Positions 42,401 through 51,700 of a stretch of 64,000 nt of DNA are shown piece by piece (position 1 is the stretch's first letter; each line of letters starts with the position of its first letter). The translations under genes and the position numbers were made by a program. Origin of the DNA: Nigrospora sphaerica (lineage: Eukaryota; Ascomycota; Sordariomycetes; Amphisphaeriales; Apiosporaceae); the NCBI GenBank assembly GCA_018287875.1, contig JAGVVL010000013.1, forward strand, positions 558,001 through 622,000. The letters are read 5' to 3'. The notes under the pieces were generated by a model, which was not told where the DNA came from, did no database searches, and saw only the letters and a program-made list of their open reading frames with translations.

Positions 42401-45400
42401 CGTGGCAAAGTTCTCGGGCGACGCCGTCTCGCCGCCAAACACGAGGGTGCGCAGCGAGGGCACCTCGGATGGTCCCAGGAGGGTCGCCACGCTGGGCGTA
42501 AAGAAGGCCCAGTTGACGCCGAGGTGGCGCATGGCGCCGGCGATGTCGTTTCGGCGGTCCCAGTCTGAGGGGACGCACACGCACGCGCCCAGGGCCAGCG
42601 AGGTGAATATCTCGCCCAGGTGCACATCCGAGGTGTAAGCCGTGTACTGAAAGTTGCGCGACCCCGGGCCGGTGCTGAAGCGGAGCACCTCGCCGTGGCC
42701 CCGGATGCTGCTGGCGAAAGCCTTGTGCGGGATCAGTATGCCCTTGGGGGTGCCCGTCGATCCCGAGGTAAAGAGGACAAAGGCGGTCGTGTCCGGAGAT
42801 ACGGGCTTCGTCTCGCTGAGCCGTGGCTGGGCCGGCCGGCCCGCGAGCGCGCACACGACGTTGGCGTCGAGCACGACGACCTGGCTGTCCAGGCTGCTCG
42901 CCAGCTCGCGGTTCTGCGCGCTCGAGACCACGACACCCTGGCCCATACCCGACACGAGGCCCTGGAGACGCTTGGTCGGCTGGGACGGGTCCAGAGCCAC
43001 GCTCGTGCCGCCCGCCTTTAGAACGGCCAGCATGGCAACAATGGCGAGGCCGCACTTCTCGAACACGAGCGGCACAAACGAGCCCCGACCGACGCCGAGC
43101 TTCTGGAGCCATCGGGCGAGCTTCTCGGAGACGGCGTCAAGCTCCCGGTACGTCCATTCGCCGTCTCGCGCACAGATGGCCGGCTGGTCGGGTTGGATGT
43201 CGACGCGTTCCTCGAAGAGCTCGTGGACAACGCGTTCCAGCGGCTCCGGCACGCTGCCGTTCCATTGCTTCAACTCATCCCAGTGGGCAGCCGGCACGTG
43301 ATCAATACTGCCAAGTGTGGTGGCCAAGTCCGACTGCCACAGCTGGAGCAGAACGTGTCCAAAGTGGGCAACGAGGCGCCCGACTTGAATTTCTTCGAGC
43401 ACGGCCGTATCGTAGCTCGCGCTGATGGTGAACACGCCGTCCTCCGTGCTTGGCGTTATCTCTACCACAATGGCGTAGCTCCAAGCCATCCGGCTCGGGT
43501 TCTCACCATAGATACCTGTCTCCAACGAGAACAAGCCGTCCGTGGCGGGTTGACGCCGACGAGAATCGGGATAAACAATCAGTAGGTTCTGGAAGTTGGC
43601 CGCCCGTGCCGCATTTTCGTTCGAGGCTGCCACTTCGCCCAAGCCGCTGTCGCCGTAAGTGAGCATGGACTCAAGCTGGGCCTCAACACCCTGCAGGAAC
43701 TGCACTACGCCGGTATTGGGGTGGCCAATGACTATGCGATGAGGCACCATAGGAAGCGTAAGGGAGACCGCTGCATCCTGGTCACGGGCCAGGCCCGCTC
43801 CGAAAACCACATCGCTGGCGTCTTCGTACTTGGAGAGAGCGAGCGCCCATGCCGCGTGCGCACAAACACGCAACGGCGCAGACTGACCCTGGGCGGGCAG
43901 GACAACGTTCTTCCGCCAATGCACACTCGCGAGCGTCTGGTGCTGAGCCGGCACTTCAGGGAATCCGGGTATGGGGGCATCCTGCAGAGCCCGACACCAG
44001 AATGCTCGCGCCTCCTCCTGTCGACTTTCCAGGGGCGCCAGCTCATCTTCTTCTGGCGACCCCAGCGAGAACGAAGGAGCAGCGTCGGCTGAGCACGCAG
44101 CCGACGCGTTGAGATGCTCCAGGAGAGTTTCCGCCATGCTCGGATCGAAAACAGCCGCATGAGCCGTCATGACGACCCAGTGGACCTTGCTTTCGGCATT
44201 CACGCCGCGGATGAGGGTGAAGTGGCTCAGGGGCCGACCGACGGAGAATGTTGATCCAGCGTCCAGCGCTGCTGCCTCCTCCAAGTCCAATGACTCGGTC
44301 CATTGGATGGTTTCAGCCACGGCAACTCGAGAAAGTCTTTCTTGGCCAGCATGAATCAAGCGTGTCCGGAGAATGGGTAACCGCCGATGAAGGTCCTCGA
44401 ATGCGGCGACAACATGGTCGCGGGTAGAAGTACCCTGAACTTTGAATACGACTCGTGACCAGAAGGCAGAAGGGCGCTGCATTGAAATCTTCATGCATGC
44501 GTCTTGGGTGGGAGTAGACAGAGTCATGCTCTGTATCGAGTCAGCCGATACACCGCATTGCACCGCCGCGTGGTTTCGGAGTTTAGCGAAAGGTCCTTGC
44601 CCTTGGGGATCCGTGTTTCCAACCAGAAGATCGGGAACACGATTCAGGCTTGTGTTGATGTTGTCGGTGAAGGCGGAGACAACGGCTTCCAGTTGGAAGG
44701 CTACCTGAACTACCTGGTCGTGCCGCAACACGCGGTTGTCGTAGGTGAAACGCAGTGGCAAACTGTCACCCTCGGAGGGGAACAGCTCGAGGACCAGGGC
44801 GTAGTCCATGGCCTCGGGCTCGTCCGCATTAACGGGCACCATGAGGGAGTTGGCCCGTCGAACGGCGTCCGTACTCTGGACGTTGACAAGCGTCCGGAAG
44901 CCGCAAGCCCGCCGGCCATCGGCCCCCATTTCGCTGATGGCAGACAGTCCGATTTGCTCCCAGTCGTTGATGCTGACGCTTTGAACGCTGATTTGCTGGA
45001 CAAAATCGCGTACGGTCGACGATCCCGTCAGACGCACTCGCACTGGCGTGGTTGCTATCGTGGGGGCTACCATGGCAGTGCAGTTGTGCACTGGCGCGTA
45101 CCTGCCGCCATTCGTAACACCAAACACGACATCTTCGCTGAGCTCGTAACTGCTGAGGAGATATGCCCATGCGGCCTTGAGCAAGCTGGCCGTGGTGAAA
45201 CCGAACCTAGTGTTCCTGGGGGACAGGGAGTGTGTGTATAAAGCGTTGGTGCGAAACGGCGAAGTAACCCCGTCGTTGGTCAAGACAGATGGTTTGCCAC
45301 TGTTGGGGAAAAGGGAGCTTGGGCATCCCGCCAGCTCCTGTGTCCAAAATTCCCTGGCCTCGGGGCTGCGTTGAACGTTCAAACAATGGGACACAAAGGA

Positions 45401-46327
45401 AGCAAAGCTCGGTGGAGCGGGCAGGATGGCGGCCCCAGTTGAAACGTCGGCGAGGTGCTTGGCCACGAGATCGAGAGTAGACATGTCGTAGGTAGCGTGG
45501 TGTGCATGCCACGATACGTAAGGGTTGCCACTGTCTTCGGCAACGAGCACGCCGATCCGGATCAGGGGCGCGCCCAAGACGATGTCCAGGGGCGGAGCTT
45601 GGGAGAGGGCCTCGTCCAGGGACGCAGCCCGGACGACCTCGACCTCAGGCTCTTTAACGAGGATGGCTTGCACAAAACCGTGTTGTGCTGAGGTGACCAT
45701 AGTAGTGCGCAGGATGGGCAGCTTGCGGATGGTTTCCTGCAGCACCCGGCGCAGCTCTTCGGGCTCCACGGGGTAAGTACACTGGAACAGCCACCGAGAT
45801 ACGTAGGCACCTGGGATGCTGATCGACCGAGCCATCAGGCCCGCCTGCAGAGCTGTAGCAGGGTACGCATCTTCCAGATCCTCGGGTGTGCATCCGCACT
45901 GTTCCGCAGCCAGCCTCACCTCCTCCTGATCGACCAGGGCGAAAGGCGCAAGAGGGGCTTCGTTGCCGGGACGGGACACAACCCCGGCCAGGGTGATTAA
46001 GCCGGCCATGTCGGCATATTTGGGAGCCTGGAAAACCATTTGGCGAGAGAAACAGAGGCTGGGATGCTCGCGCTTCACCATGGCCACAAGTTCGGCCGAC
46101 GCAAGGGAGTTGCCGCCCAACTCAAAAAAGTGCGAAGTCGGAACAATATCGCTGGGGTCCAGATCAAGGACATCGGCCCAGGCCGCACGGAGGACATCTT
46201 GCAACTCGCCGTCGTTAAGAGACTGCTCAACTTTGTCCTCCTCTACTGGCGTGGCGGAAATCTGGATCAAGGGTATTTTGTCCGTGTTCAGACCAGGCGC
46301 GGCCACAGTTTGGAGGATAGCCGCCAT
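36453..46327 (-). CDS. Nonribosomal peptide synthetase, T-C-C*-A-T-C-A-T-C
   Basis: Two exons (46327-39197 and 39137-36453) give 9,816 nt and 3,271 aa. The 59-nt intron (GTAAAT...ACTGAC...AACAG) lies in the second A domain and joins RGAT to VCIPSD, matching GACVCVPSD in the first. Order: T0 (FFELGGNSL, Ser74), C1 (HHATYD, 276-281), C2 (HAAVFD, 723-728, second His lost), A1 (about 1035-1590; LFTSGSTGTPKG, NSFGPAE, YRSGDLAR, NGSAKIDRK), T1 (FFKVGGDSL, Ser1630), C3 (HHAVYDG, 1846-1852), A2 (about 2165-2680; YRMGDLAR, NASAKTDRK), T2 (FFEVGGDSI, Ser2741), C4 (HHSTYDAW, 2942-2949) at the C-terminus. The start at 46327 keeps T0 close to the N-terminus; 63 upstream codons have no domain. A leading T without an A domain fits loading of an acyl starter in trans. 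C4 is probably the release or cyclising domain. The cytosolic product is inferred to be an acyl-dipeptide type. Substrates are not predicted. Confidence 0.93.
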
Positions 46328-46740
46328 TAGGACGGATAAGGTTGCGACCGAGGAGCGGCACAGTACAGCGAAAAAAGAGGGGGCCGCGGTAAGAATGGAG
46401 GTGCCGAGTGAGCGAAACGACGGAAAAGCGTAGCAATGAGGGCCGAGGGACGTTCGGGACAGAACCGGAGTCGGCCTGGGAGAGATCAAATAGCAGCAAA
46501 AGACATAGCTTGCCATATACTGTAGCTTCGGTCGATTTTACCTGAGAGCCCTGTGAAACAAAAGCCAGTCGGTGACTTTCCACGTCTAGCTACTGCACAT
46601 CACTTGCGTCCAGCGCGCGTGTCAAGGATACGCAGCTACAATCCATGGCCTTACGATGTCAGCCGCGTGGGGGACGCAGCTGTGGATCCGAATGCCGGCC
46701 CCGTTTTGCCATGCAACCCGCTGCTGGGGCTCTGGCGATT

Positions 46741-46750
46741 AGTGGTACCT
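46741..46750 (+). promoter_or_regulatory. Candidate regulator half-site AGTGGTACCT
   Basis: Exact reverse complement of 46799-46808 (AGGTACCACT), forming the outer arms of the motif array. Confidence 0.45.
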
Positions 46751-46765
46751 CTCCGCGGGAGGCTT

Positions 46766-46777
46766 GGGTGGCACCAC
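46766..46777 (-). promoter_or_regulatory. Candidate regulator site GGGTGGCACCAC
   Basis: Its reverse complement GTGGTGCCACCC shares GTGGTGCCACC with the sites at 46814-46825 and 54960-54971. Confidence 0.5.
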
Positions 46778-46798
46778 TGTGGAGTATTGCGATCCCTT

Positions 46799-46808
46799 AG
46801 GTACCACT
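46799..46808 (-). promoter_or_regulatory. Candidate regulator half-site AGGTACCACT
   Basis: Exact reverse complement of the block at 46741-46750, 58 bp away. Confidence 0.45.
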
Positions 46809-46813
46809 CAGGG

Positions 46814-46825
46814 GGTGGTGCCACC
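46814..46825 (+). promoter_or_regulatory. Candidate regulator site GGTGGTGCCACC
   Basis: Identical 12-mer found upstream of the FAS beta gene at 54960-54971. Confidence 0.55.
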
Positions 46826-47189
46826 AAAGCCCCTAGCACGCGCACAGCTGTACGGCCTTTCTACTGGGCACGGCCGGGGCTTGCACGCCACGACGTTGCA
46901 GCGCAGACCAGGGTCGTAGCGGTCTCATCCTTGCAACTTGAACGGGCCCTCTGGAACCCTATACCGTGGCCGCGGGCCCACATCTTCCCCACGGGGGCCG
47001 GTAGTCAGCAGCAGGACAATTCGAGAGGTATTCGAGAGCAGCGTAGCTATACAAGCGTACCAACCCAGCATTTGCTGCACAAGACGAGGAGCAAGCCGTC
47101 GTCCACCGAGCACCCAAACGACAACAGAGCTGGCCTGGAACACACTCCCATACGACAAATTTTACCGAGCACCGCCCCAGTCCCGCACC

Positions 47190-48194
47190 ATGGTGTCAGG
47201 CGCAGAACGTCAAAGTGACGTTATCGTAGTGGGCGGCGGCGCGGCAGGGCTGGCAGCAGCCCTGGCCCTGTGTCGTCAAGTCCACAGCGTCACCGTCTTT
47301 GACTCGGGTGTATACCGCAACAGGCAGGCCGCCGAGATGCACATGGTGCCGACGTGGGACCACCGCAAGCCGCCGGACTTCCTCGCCGCCAGCCGGGCCG
47401 AACTGGCCGAGCGCTACGCCGAGCTCTGCACCATCGTAGACGGCGAGATCAAGGCCATCCGGCGCGTCTCGGGGGAGCCCACCGTCTACGAGGCCGTGGA
47501 CGCGACGGGCCAGCGCTGGCGCAGCCGCAAGGTCATCCTGGCCACGGGCGTCCGCGATATCCTGCCCTTCATCGACGGCTTCGACGACTGCTGGGGCACC
47601 GGCATCGTGCACTGCCTCCTGTGCCACGGGCACGAGAAGCGCGGGGCGCCGTCGGCAGGCATCCTGGCGCTCGACGCCTACGCCGAGCCGGCGACGGTGC
47701 TGCGCGTCGCGCGCGCGTGCCGGCAGTTCGCCGGCCGCGTGCGCATCTACACCAACGGCAACACGCGCGCGGCCACCCAGCTGCGCGCCGTCGCCGCCCA
47801 GATCGGCAACTGCGACGTCGAGCCGGGCCCCATCGCCCGCGTCGAGATGGTGGCGCCGCGCGACGGCGGCGCCGGCGAGGGCAAGGTCCACATCGTGCTC
47901 GAGGGCGCCGGCAACGGCGTCGTCGCGCCCAACCATGTGCACGCCTTCGCCATGTACCACGCCGGCACGGAACAGGGCAGCAGCCTCGTCAGCGAGCTGG
48001 GCCTCGAGCTCGACGAGGCCAACGACATCAAGGTCGGACCGGCCCAGGAGACCTCGGCTCCCGGCATCTTCGCCGCAGGTGACTGTGCTTCTGCGCACAA
48101 GTTTGTCTCGGTCGCGTCCGCCACAGGGTTCACGGCCGGAGCGGGCGCGGCCTTCCACCTCCAAGCCGAGGGTCCTCTCGGCACGGTGGGTTAG
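47190..48194 (+). CDS. FAD-dependent dithiol oxidase, GliT/thioredoxin-reductase-like
   Basis: Single exon of 334 aa, the same length class as gliotoxin GliT. I chose the ATG at 47190 (CACCATGG context) because the FAD-binding VVGGGAAGL follows within 12 residues; the 84 upstream in-frame codons have no domain. HMVPTWDHR (51-59) is characteristic of this fungal group. The redox centre is HCLLCHGHE with Cys142 and Cys145, and APGIFAAGDCAS is the second FAD motif. Members such as GliT, AclT and bacterial HlmI and DepH oxidise a dithiol to a disulfide in epidithiodioxopiperazines, holomycin or romidepsin, which also protects the producer. Divergence from the NRPS over a shared promoter argues for action on the NRPS product. 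No glutathione transferase, dipeptidase or C-S lyase gene accompanies it, so sulfur would have to come from an incorporated cysteine, or the enzyme does another two-electron oxidation. Confidence 0.88.
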   Translation: MVSGAERQSDVIVVGGGAAGLAAALALCRQVHSVTVFDSGVYRNRQAAEMHMVPTWDHRKPPDFLAASRAELAERYAELCTIVDGEIKAIRRVSGEPTVYEAVDATGQRWRSRKVILATGVRDILPFIDGFDDCWGTGIVHCLLCHGHEKRGAPSAGILALDAYAEPATVLRVARACRQFAGRVRIYTNGNTRAATQLRAVAAQIGNCDVEPGPIARVEMVAPRDGGAGEGKVHIVLEGAGNGVVAPNHVHAFAMYHAGTEQGSSLVSELGLELDEANDIKVGPAQETSAPGIFAAGDCASAHKFVSVASATGFTAGAGAAFHLQAEGPLGTVG

Positions 48195-48797
48195 ACAGTG
48201 GGCGTGCTTGGGCGCTTTGCGCACAATCCTGCATGCTCGTAGGAGGCGGGGGGGGGTCAAGACATCTATTCCTACGCCTGCTACAGAGGAGCGAGTATTG
48301 TCAAGATATATAAATAATGGCAGAGGCTTCTATCTACACAATTGCCATAGGCTTAAGTTGCTTCGTTATGTAACTGTCAGAGAGGATTCTTCGAGTATAG
48401 CCAACAAGGGGCACGTAGGTACTGTCGAGGTTCCTGGGAGGTGGAAGATGGGGATAGAGGCTAAACCGTATTAATCTATGTCCCTCCTCCGTTCTAGCCT
48501 GGTCTCTGCTTCCTGTCTGTTGCCTCGCCGTTCTTTTTGTTGAGGTTCTTGCTCTGCACCATCCTTCATCCTGGGTCCAGGTCCAACTCCTCTAATAAGA
48601 ACGACTTGGGTTCTTTTCACATTCTTATCTGTTTGATGCAACCTATGTAACAATCACAAGGCATTACTAGTAATAAATTAAAAGAAAAATGGTATGAAGA
48701 TAACTACGAAAAGGTGCATCATGAAGCTACCAAAACGACTACTGCACACAGTGTATCCGACCGGAAAACAGATAAACAGCGCTTGCCTGGTGGGCAT
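48195..48797. other. Convergent intergenic region, oxidase and FAS beta 3' ends
   Basis: 603 bp between the stops of two convergent genes. It holds a G run at 48247-48255 and AT-rich sequence near 48660-48690 (AATAAATTAAAAG at about 48671) suitable for poly(A) signals. No gene seen. Confidence 0.55.
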
Positions 48798-51700
48798 TCA
48801 GGCTGCCAGCCTGGCCACCAGGTCTTTCAACCGGGGCGAGCCCGTCAACTGCACCACATGGTCGAGGTAGGCCTTGTTGGCGGCGAATGGCCGGCCCGTC
48901 ACGTTGGGGATCCATCGCCCCGTCAGGTCGGCGGCGCGGACGAGGTCCTTGTCAATGGAGGCGACGAGCGTATGGCGGAAGAGCTCGCCCATGGCGGCCA
49001 TGCGGGACGAGTGGAAGGGCACGTCGATGCCGGGGAGCGGAATGAGGGCGCGGCCGCTCGTGAGGACCGTGTCGGCCGCGGCCGTGGCGACGCACGCGGG
49101 GGCGAGGCTGGCCAGCAGCGCGTCGTCGTCGGGCACGGCGGCGTCGACGTGCAGCGCGTCGGTGACGGCGCGGAGCAGGCGGAGCGCGCGGCGGTCGCCG
49201 GCGCACACGTACTGGCGGCCGCGCACGTTGCGGTTGACCAGCTCGAGCAGGAGCCCCGTGCGGGCGGCGACGCGGGCGACGAGGGCCTCGAGCTGTGGCT
49301 CGCCGAAGCCGAGCCGCACGCGTGTCGGGTCGACGGCGGCCATGGCATAGCCGCTGCGGCCGCGCGAGTCCCGCGGCACCGCCATCTGCATCAGTGTGCC
49401 GCGGACGAACACGGTCCGCAGCGAGGCCGCCAGACTCATGGCCCGCGTCATGCACCCGAGCGCCGCGAACTCGCCGAGCGAGTGGCCTGCGAAGCAGCTG
49501 CCGTCGGGCACGCGGCCCTGCTGCCGCAGGTGCTCAAACGCCGCCCGCTCGAGCACCAGGATCGCCGGCTGCGCGAACTGCGTCATGCTGAGTATGCCTT
49601 CCTCGTGCTGGAACTGGTACATCCGGGACTTGGCGTGCAGACCGGGGAAAAGATACCGCCGCTCCTGCGATTGCGACGCCTGGAACATTTCCTGCACTTC
49701 GAGGTACGTTTGCCGCACACGCATGCCTTGGCGGCTGCCGAAGTTGACGGTCAGGGTCTTGGGGTTCCGCCGCACGATGTCGATCAGCGAGAAGCCTGCA
49801 CGCCGCCCGTGTTCTTAGTAGCCGTAGATGCCGAGAGGAACGAAGGGAGTCAGTGCGCGCTTACCCCAGTTCTTCTCAAAGTACTCCTCCGCTTCTGTCC
49901 AGATCTGGCGGGCCGCCTTGCTCTGGCTGATTAGGTCCAGCCCCATGCCGGCAAACTGGCTGCCCTGGCCGGTGAACAGGTACGCCGTGGCCGGCGGCGC
50001 CAGCTCGATTTGGCCCGTCAGAACGACCTCGTCCGACTCCTCGCGCTGCACGGTGAAGGCAAACAGCGAGTTGCCATGGCGCATGCCGCTCCTCCTGACC
50101 GACACATTCAGAACGTCGCCTTGGTACACAACGGCGCAGAAGTCGATGTCGTACCGCCGCATCGTGGCCACCGAAGCACCCGGTATTTCCTGTCGGATGA
50201 GCTGGAGGAGCAGCGCCGCTGTCTGGTTGCCCTGGACGATGGGCTCCCGCCAGCCCGAGTAGCGCGCAAACGCGGCGTTGGTGTGGTTGGGGTTGAAATC
50301 CCGCGTAGCACGGCAGTACTCGACGCTGTTGCTGGGCACGACGATTTTTAGGGGCTTCCCGGCGCGGCTATTGAGCGGCCTGCCCTCGGGCGCGGGCACG
50401 GCGAGACGCGTACCGCGGCGGTTCAGGAAGCCGACGGCGAGGTTGGCGCCGTTAACGACGGCGGCCTCGGCGTCGACGCGCCCGCACGGCGTCTTGCGCC
50501 CTTGCCCGTCCAGGATCCAGACGATGCCGGGCGTACGTGCGCTCGCCTCGTGGTCGAGGCCGAAGACGAGAGTTGTGCCGGGCTGCAAGGCGTCGGGCGC
50601 CCCCGTCGGTCGGAACCATGGCTTGCTCAAGAGCACCTGCGCGTCGACGACGGAGCCAAGTTCCCACGACCAAGACTTTGTGAGCAAACTCCCGAAACAT
50701 TCCGAAGCCGGGACTTGCCCGTCGAGAATGGAGAACTGATATACGATACCCATGGCGACGGCGCCGTCCCGAGAAAGGTCCATGTGGAATTTGGCGTCAA
50801 TGCCCGAGGTACTGCCGTGTAGGCAGTCGAAGTTCCACGTCACCACGAGGCGATCGCCTATGCTGAGGGGCCTTTGGTCCTTTTTCAGATCTATCGTTGT
50901 GCGGCGGTGCAGGAGCTTGGCCATGTCCCAGCCTCGCTCCAGCAGCAGTTGCCACAGCAGTTTCATGGATAGAATGGTGCTGTACTCCATGGGGACCTCG
51001 CCTTGCTCGCCGAAGTGACACGTGGGCTCGTTTTTGACGCCCTGGCCGTCCACTGCCGACGCCCAAAGCGAGAACTTATCGCTGGCCACGTCCACCACCA
51101 GCTGGGTCGTGCCGGCGGGGATCGCCGCGGCGGCGACACCTTCCACGCCGAAGAACACATCACCGATATGCTTTGCCACGCGATCAACCCGGTTTTTCTG
51201 CTCCTCCACCACCGGTGCGTAGGGGCAGGACGCGACATGGTCGAACTTGAGCTCGAAGTTGGCTGTCTGCCCATACGCCGTGTGCGGGTTAGGAATAACC
51301 GTGGTGATGGTGGTGTCCGATATGAAGACTTTGGCATCAAAGAGACTACCACAGCCTTTGCTTCCCTCGCCGTACAAGGTGGCAGCCGTGTACCCGTCTT
51401 CGGTCGGACCCGAGAATTCGACAACAGCACCAGGCTGTGCTGCGAAGATCCTTCTCATCGGATTGTGGTACGTTCGGCCGTCGCCATGCAACTTCCTCGT
51501 CCCAAACAGGTCTCTGCCCCACGTGCCCAGCTTGTTGCCGATCATCTGTAGCCACAAGTCGTTGTCGACATCACCCGGTGCGTACTGGCCCAGTCGTATG
51601 ATACTGGGCTCGACCGAGACGTTTGTGCGGCCCAGCAAAAGGATGAGTTCGTCGAGTTCATACAGAGGCGACGGAGGGATAGCAACACCCAGACCTCTCT

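Larger units (their letters stand above)
46328..47189. promoter_or_regulatory. Divergent promoter of NRPS and dithiol oxidase
   Basis: 862 bp between the two ATGs. Positions 46741-46825 hold four related blocks in alternating orientation: AGTGGTACCT, GGGTGGCACCAC, AGGTACCACT and GGTGGTGCCACC. The first and third are exact reverse complements, and the second and fourth share an 11-bp reverse-complement core. Such a packed arrangement in a shared promoter suggests binding of a cluster regulator. Confidence 0.65.

Noticed and set aside
36408..46433. Long plus-strand frames across the NRPS (for example 37771-38736, 41163-42095, 41564-42568)
   Set aside because: Shadows caused by GC-rich codon bias of the NRPS on the minus strand; they carry no domains, and the sense strand has continuous NRPS motifs.
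47190..48194. Classical epidithiodioxopiperazine (gliotoxin-type) cluster
   Set aside because: Only the GliT-like gene is present. There is no GST, C-S lyase, dipeptidase, methyltransferase or P450, and the NRPS order differs from A-T-C-A-T-C-T.
47196..48260. 354-codon minus-strand frame opposite the oxidase gene
   Set aside because: Antisense shadow; low-complexity Asp/Gly/Arg/Ala composition and no family signature.
48798..49775. A separate MPT/acyltransferase gene downstream of FAS beta
   Set aside because: It is the second exon of FAS beta: splicing at 49864/49796 restores the MPT domain without gap, and the frame's own ATG falls within a conserved block.
48714..49934. 406-codon plus-strand frame opposite the FAS beta 3' end
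   Set aside because: Antisense shadow across the intron and both exons of a clear FAS MPT domain.
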